NCBI GenBank assembly: GCA_018398585.1
Contig: JAGTTD010000002.1
Location: forward strand, 34,898,186 to 34,962,185
Direction of reading: 5' to 3'
DNA from: Simmondsia chinensis
Lineage: Eukaryota; Streptophyta; Magnoliopsida; Caryophyllales; Simmondsiaceae
DNA: 64,000 bases
The position numbers and the translations under genes are program-made. Of this stretch, positions 22,331 through 34,798 are shown one piece after another. Below the pieces are notes generated by a model. That model worked only from the letters and a program-made list of their open reading frames with translations, was not told where the DNA came from and ran no database searches. The first letter of the stretch is position 1; the number at the start of each line of letters is the position of its first letter.

Positions 22331-22702
22331 GGTGGAAGGCTCACTGTCTTCCATTGTCTCAGCCATTGTAAGAGCATAAGCTACCATTTCTTCATAACCA
22401 TACCGCTATGATGGTTTAGCTTGCCTCTTCTATCTTCCCCTAGCTATAGTATACTGCTTCACCTGCTGATTGTTTTCAACCACTTCATATTTTCTTTAAG
22501 AAATCTGTACTGGAGGTGCCTGTATACTTTCTGTGGATTCATTCTACTGCTGAACTATGCTACCCAACTTTGGCTGAACTATCTCTGGCTTATGCACTTG
22601 ACTAGAATCACAAATAACAGAAGACTTCTTCTATAGATGGAGTAATAAAGACTCATCAAACGTGATATCTCTACTCGTCAGAAATTTATGAGAATTAGAA
22701 TC

Positions 22703-23390
22703 TCATAAACGAAATCCCTTTACACCTAAAGTGTAACCGAGAAAGATGCACTTCTTGGCTCTAGGCTCGAGGTTTCCTTCATTAACATAAGCGTATGCAA
22801 GGCAACCGAAAATTCTTAAATGAGAATAGACTGCAGGGGATCCTGACCATACCTCCTCTAGAGTCTTCAACTGAAGAGATGAATGAGGTGAACAGTTCAC
22901 TAAGTGACATGCCATGTTCACTGCCTCTGCCCAAAATTCTCTGCCCAAACTTGCATTCGACAGCATACAACGAGCTTTCTCTAGCAATGTTCTATTCAGT
23001 CTTTCAGCAACTCTGTTCGGTTAAGGTGTATCTGTGCAAGTCCTATGTCTGACAATACCTTGATATTCATAGAATTTGGTGAAGTCACCCTCAACATGTT
23101 CAAAGCTATTGTCAGTCCTCAACCTTTTAATCTGCTTCTCAAGTAAAGCCTTCCATTTCTTGAAAATGTCATGCACTTCATTCTTCTACTTTAGGAAGTA
23201 GACCCAAACTTTCCTATAGAAATCATCAGTAAACGTTAGAAGATACCTAGAACCACCTTTGGAAGCAACTCTGGAAGGTCCCCCATAAATCTGAATGGAT
23301 GTAATCTGACGTCCCCTTAGTCTTATGCACTCCCTGTTTGAAGTTGATTTTGTTCTACTTCCCATAAATGCAATGCTCACAGAATTCCTT
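22703..23390 (-). pseudogene. Copia-1 integrase remnants
   Basis: Two fragments: YGGPSRVASKGGSRYLLTFT with DDFYRKVWVYFLK (23380-23186), then LEKARCMLSNASLGREFWAE to FGCLAYAYVNEGNLEPRAKK (22987-22703). These are the rve core and the C-terminal part; stops and frame changes lie between them, so the DDE triad is not continuous. Confidence 0.82.
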
Positions 23391-23402
23391 CAGTCCTGTG
23401 GA

Positions 23403-23873
23403 CTAACTACACAACAAGCCCCTTGTACTGAGCTCAGACAGTCCCTTATCACCCATATGCCCAAGTCTCATGGGCCATAGCTTTGTGATATCTGCATCTG
23501 TCATAGATGATGAAGACACAACTTCTGATCCTGTCACTGTGGAACCAACAATTTCATACAGAGTTCCTACGTCTTTCATCACAATCAGAGCACCCTTATT
23601 GACCTTCATAACTCCACCTTGAGTTGTATACTTGTACCTATGAGAATCAAGGGTACCTAAAGAGATAAGATTCTTTTTTAAATCATGAACATGACGTACA
23701 TCACCCAATGTCCTAATAGTGCCATCAAACATCTTAACTCGAATTGTTCCTACAACCAAAACTTTGCATGCTACATCAGTACCCATTAAAACAACTCCAC
23801 CCTGAATTGACTCATATGTGGTGAACCAGTCTCTATCGGGACAAACATGATAGGAGCAACCCAAATCCAGAAT
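23403..23873 (-). pseudogene. Copia-1 protease and GAG-pre-integrase region
   Basis: Directly follows the gag stop. Reads [17 protein letters not shown], the protease active-site block with DLG in place of DSG, then [20 protein letters not shown], and [20 protein letters not shown] (pre-integrase zinc-binding region, first His replaced by Pro). Ends at a stop before the integrase core. Confidence 0.85.
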
Positions 23874-24752
23874 TCAATTGTCTTTAGATCTAGACTGAGA
23901 TTTAGTCACTAACAGAACATCAACATCATTCTCATCTTCAACTACACTAGCTTCTGTCGATTTATCATTCCTTTTTTGGTCCTTTCTGTTATCAGCCTTT
24001 AGTTTTCCCTTAAGCTTATAATAGTATTTCTTAACATGCCATTTCTTATGACAGTAATTACAGGATAGGCCTTTATGTCTAGACTTAGTCCCAAACTTGT
24101 TCCCACCATTCTCATATCCTCTTGTTTTAGTTCTTTCTCTCACAAACAAACCACTTCGTGAGTCATAAACGAAGTCGGACAACTCCTTATCTACTCTTTC
24201 TTTACTCAGTAAGTTTTTCTTAACCTCACCAACTGTGATAGATTTTCTACTACCATAAATCATGCTTTCAACAAAGCCTTTATAAGAGGTAGAGAGAGAA
24301 CACGACAATAGCATAGCCTGATCTTCATTCTTAGGAGCATCATCAAGCTCCTTTAACTCTTGAATAATAGAGTTACATTCATTAATGTGATTTTTAAGAG
24401 ACGTACCTTCTGAAATACGAAAGGTGAACAACTGTCGCTTGACTGCAAGTTTATTGGAGACAGACTTAATGCAAAACATCTCCTGCAATTTCTCCCACAA
24501 CTCCTTAGAGGTTTTCACTTCCAAAACTTTTGTCAAAACGTCATTGGTAAGACACATCTGAATAGCGGTGAGAGCCTTTTCGTCTAACTCCTCCCCTTGT
24601 CCTTCTGACATACTCTCTGGCTTCTTCTTTTTCCTGTCCAAAGCTTTCTTAAAGCCGTTCTGAGTCAAGAGGCCCTTTATACGAATTTGCCATAAATTGA
24701 AACTCCCTTGACCACCAAACTTCTCAACTTCATATTTCACAACGGACGTCAT
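23874..24752 (-). CDS. Copia-1 gag, 292 codons
   Basis: Opens MTSVVKYEVEKFGGQGSFNLW, typical of Tnt1-like gag, followed by the UBN2-type region (ALTAIQMCLTNDVL, ELWEKLQEMF, NKLAVKRQLFTFRISEG, LLSCSLSTSYKGFV). The capsid part is open for its whole length, but the zinc knuckle near residue 230 is broken: CNYCHKKWHVKKYY, where the family pattern CX2CX4HX4C needs a final Cys and normally has Gly before His. The frame ends at a TGA where the protease should follow in frame. Gag would package the element RNA; this copy is probably defective. Confidence 0.88.
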   Translation of the reverse strand: MTSVVKYEVEKFGGQGSFNLWQIRIKGLLTQNGFKKALDRKKKKPESMSEGQGEELDEKALTAIQMCLTNDVLTKVLEVKTSKELWEKLQEMFCIKSVSNKLAVKRQLFTFRISEGTSLKNHINECNSIIQELKELDDAPKNEDQAMLLSCSLSTSYKGFVESMIYGSRKSITVGEVKKNLLSKERVDKELSDFVYDSRSGLFVRERTKTRGYENGGNKFGTKSRHKGLSCNYCHKKWHVKKYYYKLKGKLKADNRKDQKRNDKSTEASVVEDENDVDVLLVTKSQSRSKDN

Positions 24753-25429
24753 AGTACCAAATCGAACAACTAGGGCTCTGATGCCAATTTTTGAAGGAAA
24801 TTATACCCAAGAACTGGATTCGATTTAAATACTAAAACAAATATGAGAAGTAAACGTCAAGGTAAAAGAGAACAAACATAGTAGACGATGATTTTACATG
24901 GAAAACCCTCTTCCATCGAGAGGGGAAAAACCATGGGCGGAGATGGAGAATCTTTATTGAACGAAATAATAGAAGAATTACAATTCACTTCTTCTCTCTT
25001 TTTAATGACAACGCTCTCTCTTTTTGGATACCCAATGACGAAACCCTGACGTCATATTTATACTCAATGTAAACTAGGTCACGCGTAGATCGGGTCCTCG
25101 ATCAATCGGTACTTCCCAATCAATCGGCGAGCTTCCTAGATCCTTCTGCTTTCTGTGTACTTCCCGACCGATTGGCAATACCCCCCCCGATCAATCGGCT
25201 TGCTCATAGCAAGCCCCTTCATAAATACTAGGAATTTGAGACACAACCTAATATTTACTTATATATTATATTTCATGAAATGATATAACCATCTTCAGAT
25301 GACAACCCCTTAGTACTGGTAGCCAAAACAATGGTGACATAAGACTCGAGCGCCGAAGATAGGCCCTTTAGATCTGTGATGCTTTTCCTTCAAGCTTAAA
25401 TTAATCCACAGTTGGTAAGGCCCTATACA

Positions 25430-25700
25430 TCGTCAGAACTAAAAGAAAAGCAACATTCCCAGTGCCCCAAAGGCTCCTGCCTAAGCAGGGTCGGGGGGGC
25501 GGGGGGATGGATGTGCGCAGGCTTCCCCCTTCAAGGTGCTACCCTGAAGAAAGACTATTTCTGAGAACCTCCAACCTAAAGGGTGCAACATGAAGACTTC
25601 CCAGGAGGTCACCCATCTTGGTACTATTCTCGCCCAAGCATGCTTAATTTCAGCGTTCTAGTGGGATTCGGTGCTTGAGTGTTGGTATCCTCTTACGTAT
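25430..25700 (-). mobile_element. SINE with 5S-rRNA-like head and Au-like tail (copy 3)
   Basis: Minus-strand sequence TTAAGCATGCTTGGGCGAGA, AGTACCAAGATGGGTGACCT and CTGGGAAGTCTTCATGTTGC runs into an Au-like part enlarged by a G-rich tract (25490-25507). Flanks ACATCGTCAGAACTA (near 25428) and GTATCGTTAGACATA (near 25697) look like a decayed TSD. Confidence 0.77.
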
Positions 25701-27106
25701 CGTTAGACATAATAGTAATAAAAAACATTATACGATGGAGGAAGCTCATTGAGATTGTACAACAACTCAAAATTGGAGATTAGACCTAAATGACGGCCAG
25801 ATCATGCACAAGAGATTGCAACTTGTGTATACTCATAACATGGACATGTTCAACATCTAAACCTCCTATCAAAGCTCCATCATCTTGGAAAAGGACAAGT
25901 CAAGATACCACTTATAAAAGGCATCCTAGGTGGCCTTTTGAACTGCGTGTAGACATTTAAGATAGCGTAATTTATAATAGCCGTAATCCAGAAATGGATG
26001 CTTCAATTGGTTCTAAACAAGCAAAATACCAAAGAGTTATCATAGATCAAAAGAGACAACATATGATTTTGATATACTGAATAGGATATACATCCCTCTA
26101 TTTTGATAGTAAAAATATTGGTGACGTTTGGTGTTGCAATGATAGGTGGCAACTAAAAGGGGTAGCCATCCAAAGGAGAGTAGAGTACAGTGCAAGGACA
26201 TATTATGAGAGGTTGATGATTCACCTTAAAGAGAAGCGTGCAGCAACAATAATGGTCGTAAAAGGAAATGGTTAGCTTTTGCATATGTTTAAAGGGGAAA
26301 TAAAGAAGGGTGTATCTAATAGTGATAGAGCAACTAAATGAGAGTCCCAATGCCCATCGACAGGCAAGGGTGTCAAATATTCAATAGTGGCCTCAAGAGG
26401 ATGGAAGAAGATCATGGCAACAATAAGGAGAAGCGAGGTTAGTGGAGTTCAAAGACGAGAGGTAACGGGGGAGAGGGGAAGGTGCATCAACGACAATCGA
26501 TACAACAGAGGTATTTGCAGCAATGGTTGAAGAGATGACACAAATAGCATACACACCCTAGATCCTTAGGGTTGCCTCCCATATGATTTATATGTGGACA
26601 CTATATATACTGTGTATGATGTACTGTGATAATATATGATATATGAATATACTTATTAAATATTATGGTTATTTGCACGAAAGGTCCTTGTATTTTACCA
26701 TTTGTGTCAATTTAGTCATTCTATAATTTATATTGTGTTAATTTAGTCCTTAATTAAGAGAAAATTTATGTTAATCATTAATAAAATTTCCAATGGTTCG
26801 GTTAAATTGAGTTAATGGGTAGATTCATAGTGGGCTACTTACATCTAAAGTGATCGTGCCATTAAAAATCAAGTCAATAACTTTTGTTGAAAAATAGGCG
26901 ATGTAAGATCAACATTAAACATAGAAGACAAACGAAGTATAGGATAGAAGTTATCAAGTTGGTGTAATTTTAAAGAGTGTTGAAAACTGTTTACGCGTAA
27001 AGTGTGAGCAAATTGTAGCTATGGCGGGTATATGGGTGTCGTATCTTCAAGGAATCAATGTAAAGTTGGATTCATTTATTAGTGAGCGGCTTGATTTCGG
27101 GTTTTG
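25701..27106. other. No gene recognised
   Basis: Anonymous intergenic sequence. 26680-26790 (GTCCTTGTATTTTACCATTT, TTTAGTCATTCTATAATTTA) belongs to the same degenerate (GGGACTAAATTGACA)-type repeat seen at 31340-31388 and 37842-37920. Nothing else shows domains or terminal repeats. Confidence 0.35.
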
Positions 27107-28019
27107 TTGGAAAGTTGAGCAATTAATGTAATCAAAGAATGAAACAGGAAATTAAAGTTTCAAATTAATTAAAGGCAATTTAAGGAATGAATTCAGGGTA
27201 ACTTAACTCGGATCCCATCATTACAACAATGACTTGAAGGGCTTCGGCTACAAGCTCTAAGCTTGGATTAGCACTTAAATTAGGGCTTAGGGTAATGAAT
27301 TAGTCTAAAGGCATAACACATCTTATCGTCCAAGTGTAGCATGGGTTATCACAATAGCACTTCTTAATTTCTTTTCCACTCTTAACTTAATGGTAACTTA
27401 TATAAAAGATTGCGTTCAGGGTTGGGTACAATCTCAACCTTGACCACTCGTAAAAATCTACCATGCTATGGTCCAGGTTACAAGCACAAGATGAAACACA
27501 AATAAATTGAAAAAATAACCATGGCTACAAGCACATAAATAGAAAACCAATCACAATAAAAAACTCTCCACAGGGTTGCGAAAATAACATAACACAAGTC
27601 ATTATCAATGATAAAATATAAATTTGGGATCCAAACGACTATCCATCCTTCACCCTCTGAATTAAGAGTCTACTCCTCTATAGGAGTTCTATACATCACA
27701 GAATCTAAAGAGATAAGTAAAGTAAAACTCATGAATGAAGACTCCTTCAATTGATGTTGACGTCACTCTTAGTCTGATCCCCTGGTACTTTGACCATCTG
27801 TGCTTCAACCTTCGAGAAAATCCAACTCTCTCTTGGTGACTTGGTGAAGGGGAGAAGAGAAAATAGGGCACAAAGTCCCCAAAAAAATAACTTCCAACAC
27901 TTTTTATATGTGCAGCGCACCCTGGAGGTGCACTGCACTTTGGGCGATCGGTCAGCCACTTACAGAACTTCCAATCAATCGGTGGCCACTTTAGCAACCT
28001 GCGCACTTAGCTTAAAACA
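27107..28019 (-). mobile_element. Possible solo LTR, unverified
   Basis: Starts TGTTGGAAAG and ends TTAAAACA, with GC-rich and CGATCGGTCA-like sequence recalling the copia-1 LTR (27940-27980). No matching 5-bp TSD was found and no second LTR exists here, so this is a suggestion only. Confidence 0.25.
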
Positions 28020-30221
28020 TGTGTAATGAGTTATGGGTCAAATTATATATCAAATTGTTTACCCCAAATGCGAGGGAGTTGGGACGATACCGTTTTGGAG
28101 CAAAGCATCACACGCTTATCACGTGTGGCCATCCTCGAGGATATAAGGCCTTTGGATGTTAAGATAACAGCGTCTTGAACCCATTTGCTTGAGGAGTTTA
28201 AAACCCTCTTAAGGGTATCAACCACTCGAGGTCGTTGAAGGGGTAAAAGAAGCTCGAGCTCAAGGGACTTCGCAAATTAATGCAAGACAAGTGGTTTTGA
28301 AGCTCGAGACAATTATTTGGAGCGTAGCTTTAGATATGTGAGCCTCAAGGCTATCTAACAGAACGTGAGGCATCTAGAAGGAACTCCATCAAGAAATGCA
28401 GATGTGGGGCTTCCAGAAAGACGCTTGAGCATGCCAATTTAAGGCACATTCACTGCCCATTCAGAGCGCTAAAAGATCTTTGAGGCAAAGGTGGGAAGAA
28501 AATGCTGGGGAATGAGGATGCAGTAGTTATTTCTATTTTCTATACATAAGAGACGCTATTTTAGTTGTAAAGTATCCAACACCACTGATACAAACTTCTT
28601 CAAATTTCTTTACAGCGCACTTGTGCTTTTTACCTAGGAGTAGTGTAACTTAGCATAGCTTAGCGTAGCGTAGATCTTTGCTGTACTTGGTTTGGTTAGA
28701 GTAATACAGTTCTTCGGGTTTTAATTATGAACTCTCTATTTTAATCTGTTCCCACAATTATTGAGTTGAGAATTGAGGCGCTAGTTTAAGGCTTTGACGG
28801 CAAAGCTTGACCTTGATTGAGTTGGTCTTAACACTAGTGTTACAACTTAATAAGTCAGGTGAACTTAAGTTTGCATTATTGTTTAAGTTATTATTTAAGG
28901 GATTTGACGGACAAGGGTCGACCTTGATTGCGTTGGTCCTCATCCAGTAACCCAGATACAATTTGCTTTATCTTAATCTTGTCAAACTCTAATTCATTCG
29001 AGTTATTACAAGTCAAGGGTGCTAGGCCTAAAAATGTAATTGACCTAGGCTTGTAAGTGGATTGCTGAGCTTTTGAGTTTGTCTCCACCCCAATTCCTAA
29101 CTTTTAAGTGTATGAGGAAAGGTGTATGTGGGCCTTGCTCCGTCACTATAACTGCAAATTGAGTTAGGTCCATATCCTTTTACTTTTCTGTCAAACATAT
29201 ATAGAAAAATCCATAAAGAAATATGAAAGTCTCCTTAATTGGAGTATAAGTAGAATCTACATATTAATTACAAACCGAAGTTGAATTCACCAAAAGCACC
29301 AACCCTTTTCTTCGAAAAGAGTTGTGGTTGAGGTCAAAGATGTGTGGTCCCGAATTCAGGCTCGCTCCCTAGTCGCGATTAGTCCCATTTTGCATGTTTG
29401 TCTGATTTGTATTTACGTCGATCACATTCACACACTTAACGAACAAACAAAAGCAAGCACAAATGGAAGTTCCCGAAAAGACCAACGTGATACAAGTGGT
29501 ATTGTCAGTGGAATTTGATATTTTTGGGTTGTAAATACTCTTCTTTTAATCTTTTGCTCATTTTAAGCTTGACCAATTGTTGAAATGCAAGGTCAATCGA
29601 TATGTGCACCCAAGACTTTTTTTGGCTGAATTTTGAACCGGTTAGCGTTTTTCTCACATGTGGTTGGGCTTCTCAACATAGTCTTCAAATTGTCCATTTT
29701 CACTCATTTTCACGGCTTTCGAAGTTGTCCTTACTCCAACATGTTCAAAGCCTAAATACACATAAATTATATAATACTACACATATAAAAATATCATAAG
29801 AATGTATTATAAAATATATAAAATATGAGACATATCATGCGTTGTGGAAGACCACTATTTTAAAGTCGAATGTGCCCCAACTTTGGTACACACTAACTAT
29901 CCAGCAATCGACCCCCCAAGGTTAATGTGGTGACTGAAACACCCGTGTATTTGAAGGTTATGGTATGGGAGAGCCTCGACCAATTCCCAGCAACATAAAT
30001 GGAGTCGAATAGAGTTACAAGACATAATAGCTTTGAGAAAATGAGGTTGTTCATCGTTGGATAATAAAGGGAGGAAGAATTATGGGAAATTGAAGAGAGA
30101 ACATCAAATCTCATTCATAGTCCTCTAGCATACCCAAACTAGCGTTGGATTTATAGGCTAAAATCTCATCATGAATGCCAGAATTGTAACTCATGGGATA
30201 AGGATTAATGTGGAATATTAC
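28020..30221. other. No gene recognised
   Basis: Includes a GC-richer stretch (28060-28520) with repeated CTCGAG/GCTCGAG motifs and TTAGCGTAGCGTAG (about 28655) that may be old LTR sequence, and AT-rich sequence beyond 29100. Translations show no known domain. Confidence 0.3.
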
Positions 30222-31160
30222 GGTTCCATTTGTTTTGGCGGAAAAGTAGATTCTAGGAATTGATTTTTCTTCGAAAAAGGTTTTCATAGGAAATATAAAA
30301 TCTGAGTGGGGTTTTGCATGATTTGTTTCAAAGAAAAACTTAATTCCGCATTGTGATATCTTTCAATATGTTCAAAAATATATATATTTTTGCCCAATTA
30401 TTTTACATCTTATTATAGGAAAATATAAGTATACGTGTACATTGTGTTAAAATCTGGTGAATTTTCATTAAAATTCGGCTAATTTCTGCCAAAAATATGA
30501 TATGACATAAATTACGAGTCTATGACCATATTCCCAAAAGGTTGTCCGCGTTCTGACAAAAATTACTTATATATTATCAAAAAATATGTCATGTTAGCAT
30601 TTTCGGACAAAAGAAATTATCGCATTATGATAGAGGACACATAAAGATGATTGAACTCATGTTCTACATCAACAATTTTCATTTAAAATCTACTAAATTT
30701 TGACAAAAGATACCTGATTTATGAAAAAACTTCAAAGTAAATTATTGTACATTACTGAAACTTCATAGTATCATATAATAAATGCTAAAATATTAGGGCA
30801 CCTTGATAATTTTTCTATATAATATTTATAGCAAGTCAACCCGATTAAAATTGTTCTGTTGCAATAATAACAAAGTAACATGCAAGCTTCGTTTAATTAT
30901 TCGTTCTAATTTTTGTCCGATGTTGTGACGTTAAATGTCTACGGCCCAGTTTGGTTTATTTTGATTCAATGTAGATTCGCATGATGATTATCGCAAAAGT
31001 CTTTGCGTCATTTAGAATCATGACTTCCCTCATTTTAAAAGGAAAGTCATTTTTCCCCCTATGGGTGGAAAACACTTTTTGTCACTGAATGCACGACAAA
31101 CAACGAAAAATAGGAAAACCACTTCCTAGAATCTACTTTTCTGCCAAAACAAACAGAGGC
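30222..31160. mobile_element. Harbinger/Tourist-like non-autonomous element (copy 2)
   Basis: Ends GGTTCCATTTGTTTTGGC and GCCAAAACAAACAGAGGC; flanking trinucleotides TAC and TAA approximate the TTA/TAA target. The interior is homologous to 14059-15150 but inverted (for example GTCCGATGTTGTGACGTTAA), so the two are copies of one family. No transposase. Confidence 0.72.
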
Positions 31161-32722
31161 TAAGGGTCAAATTTGATGGGGGCCTAATATAATATTTACA
31201 ACAGTCAAATATGGTAACAAATGCTCATATAAAATATACCAAGTCATTCAATTGAATGTGCTCCCACCAAATATTCGATGTGAGACAACGTAACTTAATA
31301 CCGAATTTTGAAGCATTTCCAACAAACTTGAATTTGACTAAAGGATTAGATTGACACTATAAATTATAGAGGGACTAAATTAATACAATTTTTTTTTTTT
31401 TGATAATTAGCAACAATGTCGCAATGCAAAATAGAAATGTCGTACAAATGAGACCTAAGTCAACCCATGACAAAATGGGGATCAAAATAAAGGCAAAAAA
31501 ATACAATAGGCCAAAAAACCACGATTACAAGATAAAACATTGGCAATAAACCAACAGGGATTATATAGCTATGACCACCACTGGATCGTATGAACTAGGA
31601 ATAAGGAAAATATCCAATGTACCAAAAGGGAAACAGATTGACCAATGCTCTAACCTAACATCACAATGCACTCAATCACGGTCGATTCATCACCATCAAA
31701 GCTCAGGCCAAGCTTTTCATCGGTCTCCCACGCACGTCTTACATCACAAAACTTATCAGTATCTACTACACTTTCACCCTTCTTCGTAGTTTATTCTTTT
31801 CCTATTTACTAGTAGGCCTGACTGATCTCATCGCGTTACTCCTTGGTGACATATCCTTCAGAAATTCTTGCAGGTCTCACTTCTCTTGTTTTTAAGCCTG
31901 ACGTTTTGGGATTTCTAACTCTTCTTTGATGACCCTCCCTCCCCCCACACACTAGACTCTTCCATACTCGATACCTGGACATTCCTTGAAGAACTCTCAT
32001 CAACAGGGACGAAGGGCTCAAAACCTGTTGGGTATTGAGGCTCTGTAACCAAAGTCAGTATCACTTATGGGATCCCAAGCTTGGATTTTATTAGAGTCCA
32101 AAGATCCAGTTGATTTATCTAGAGCATCCCCAAGTCAGGGTAAGGCAAGAGGAAGATGAGCTGCCTGGGCTAATGATCATGGGTTTGACTGTAGACGGGG
32201 ATGTAGAAGAATCGGATGTGGGCAAAAGTAATCCTGGACCCATGTACCTATAAGGCTATAACTTGACCGTCAACGTGGAGAATAAATTGACCCACACCAA
32301 GTTGACCAGGCCTCATGGTATCAATAACCAATCACGGATGGAGCCTTAACAAGTCCCCACAATCTCTCATACCACCGACCGAATTCTCAAGTAAGAGGAG
32401 ACCAACTAAAGGAAGTGATCTTGGAGTAATGCAAACTCTAATATATGAATCATGCTGGGAAGATGTAGCCTACTGTTAGAGTATAATGTATAGTAGGTTA
32501 TGGCTGTGTATATTGGGCCCATTGGTTTCACCTTGTATGTGACATATATTATGTATAAATCTATAAATATATGAGATGGATCCTATTCTAGGTGTACCAA
32601 ATACTTTCACTTTAATACTTTTACATGGTATCAAAGCCAACTCTAACTCTCTCGTAAAATCAAGCAAACCCTAGCCTCTTTATTTTATTTCTAAACCCTA
32701 GTGCCGCCGTCACGCCCAACCA

Positions 32723-33523
32723 ATGCCCATCCCCCTCTCTCCACCCAGTGACGCCACATCCTCTTTGCCTCTCATGGGTGACGCCAACTCCTCCAACACC
32801 GCTACCAACACTGTCCCCCAGCCCCTCGCTGCCGGTGGTGAAACTCTTCCCACACTTTTCAACGTCTCGAACATCCGACATCACATATCATCTACACTAG
32901 ATCTCAATGATCCGTTCACATATCTAGTATGGCATCGATCTTTTCTCTCTGCTTGTCGAGGTTATGCTGTGGATGATTAGCTTGATGGTTCTTCTTCTCA
33001 ACCCATTGTTTCGGATCCAAACTACAGCTATTGGAGATAGATTGACAATCTTCTCATCTCCTGGATACTCGGTACTATTTCACCTGACCTTGCTAGTGTT
33101 GTGTGTGGTAATGATGATGATTTAATTGATGCATCGCTATGGGGTTCCATCACCAGAATTTTTACCGATTTCGCACAATCTCGTCAGTTGCAATTCAAAC
33201 GTGAATTAACCAACATTAAGAAAGGCAATCTCTTCATGCTAGCATATCTCACAAAAATTAAATCTATGGCTGATAATTTTAAATCCACAAATGCTTCTAT
33301 TTCTGATGTTGATATGGTTTTAGCCACTGTGGATTGTCTTTCTGATGATAAGAAATTTAGTGTTGTGTGTACCTCTGTTACATCTCGTGTCCCTCTTCTG
33401 TCTTTTATTGAGGCCCGATCTATGTTGATGAATGAAGAATCTCTCCTTAAGAATGCTAATGCAGGTACTCCCACTGTTCTCCTAGCTACCGGTACTCCTA
33501 ACGTAAACCCGGCACCCCAGTAG
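32723..33523 (+). pseudogene. Copia-2 gag
   Basis: ATG at 32723 (MPIPLSPPSDATSSLP), then LFNVSNIRHHISSTLDLNDP, a stop at 32978, and DASLWGSITRIFTDFAQSRQ to LQFKRELTNIKKGNLFMLAY (UBN2-type capsid region) to 33523. Two or three stops break the frame. A glycine-rich segment (33590-33690) follows; no zinc knuckle is visible. Confidence 0.82.
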
Positions 33524-33535
33524 CCCACTGCTGCC

Positions 33536-34798
33536 GTGGCACCCCAACTGCAGCAGCAATCGGCTACCTTTCCCGCTCAACATATGCAGTCTAGTTATGG
33601 AAATCAATATGGTAATGGTCGAGGCAATGGTCAAGGTCGTGGAGGTCAAGGTGATGGTCGAGGCCATGGAAGAAAAGGTTGTGGTTATGGGAATCATTGG
33701 ATGCGAAATATGTGGGGTCTAAACTACAGGGGGATGCCGTGGAACATGCCTCAATTTTACACACCATATCGACTTCCTCAATTTGGCTCTACTCCTCCGG
33801 GTGGTAACATTTCTTCTAATCAACAATTTCATCCTGCAAATAATATTTATACCATAGGCTATTGTTTTTACCCAGGCTTTGATGCGAGTCAGTTCTCTCC
33901 AAAGTATTATTCCACCCCTACTCTTGACCCATCTTGGGTCATGGATAGCGGGGCCTCATCCCACATGACAAACAATCCAGGTATCCTAACATCCTTGCCT
34001 CCTTATACCAGTTTTGATAAAATTTTAGTGGATAATAGCGCCTCTCTCTATATTTCTGGTATTGGGTTCTATTTCATATCCACTTCTGCAGGTCGTTTTG
34101 TTCTAAATAAAGTTCTCTTTGTGCCTGGTCTATCCAAAAATTTACTTTTCGTCCATCAATTTTGTTCAGATAATTATCTTCTTAAATTTGACTATTTTGG
34201 TTTTTCTGTCAAGGATCCTAAATTGAAGTTAACCATCATTCGTTGTGTCAGTCCGAGGCCTCTCTTTAGCGTACCAGGAACACCTTCCATCACTACATCA
34301 TTCATTGCGTCATGAGTCTCCTCTTCTCTTTGGCACAGTCACTTGGGTCATTCAGGAGTACCAGTTTTGTCTACTTTAGTCAAGGAAAAATTTATTTCTT
34401 GTTTTAGTTCTTCAGAGTCTAGTTTGTGTTATGCTTCCCAACTAGGTAAGCACAGTTATTTACCTTTTCAAAAGTTTGTTTCCAATACTACGCATTCTTT
34501 TGATATTATCCATTCTAATGTATGGACATAGCCTGTTTTTAGTTTCAATGGTTTTAAATATTATTTGCTATTTTTGGATGATTATTTTCATTTTGTGTGG
34601 ATTTACCCTATGCGTGCTAAATCTAAGGTGTTCAATTTGTTCCTTCAATTTCGTAACCTTATATTAAATCAGTTCGGTATGGAAATCAAACAATTTCAAT
34701 GTGATAATGGGACCGAATATATCAATCATGACTTTAATGGACTTTTTATGCAACAGGGTATTTTTAGTCCGGTCTCGTGTCCTCATACCTCTCAATAA
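33536..34798 (+). pseudogene. Copia-2 protease and integrase N-terminal half
   Basis: The protease block PSWVMDSGASSHMTNNPG (33930-33980) keeps DSG. It is followed by VPGLSKNLLFVHQF, the pre-integrase LWHSHLGHSGVPVLSTLV (34328-34380) and the integrase core FLDDYFHFVWIYPMRAKSK to QFQCDNGTEYINHDF. Stops at 34315 and 34531 and frame changes interrupt it. Confidence 0.83.

Larger units (their letters stand above)
20244..25253 (-). mobile_element. Ty1/copia retrotransposon, complete layout but decayed (copia-1)
   Basis: LTRs 20244-20705 (3') and 24790-25253 (5'), TSD TTTAC at 20239-20243 and 25254-25258. The primer site TTGGCATCAGAGC (minus strand, about 24775-24787) matches tRNA-Met; the purine tract AAGGTGGAGATT precedes the 3' LTR. 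Domains read on the minus strand in the copia order: gag (24752-23874), protease and pre-integrase (23873-23403), integrase (about 23390-22700), reverse transcriptase (about 22330-21473) and RNase H (about 21440-20830). Several stops separate them, so it cannot make a full polyprotein. Each LTR includes repeated CGATCGAT-type motifs near its outer end. Confidence 0.93.

Noticed and set aside
27107..28019. Confident solo LTR
   Set aside because: TG...CA ends can be found but no matching TSD or second copy, so it is kept only as a weak feature.
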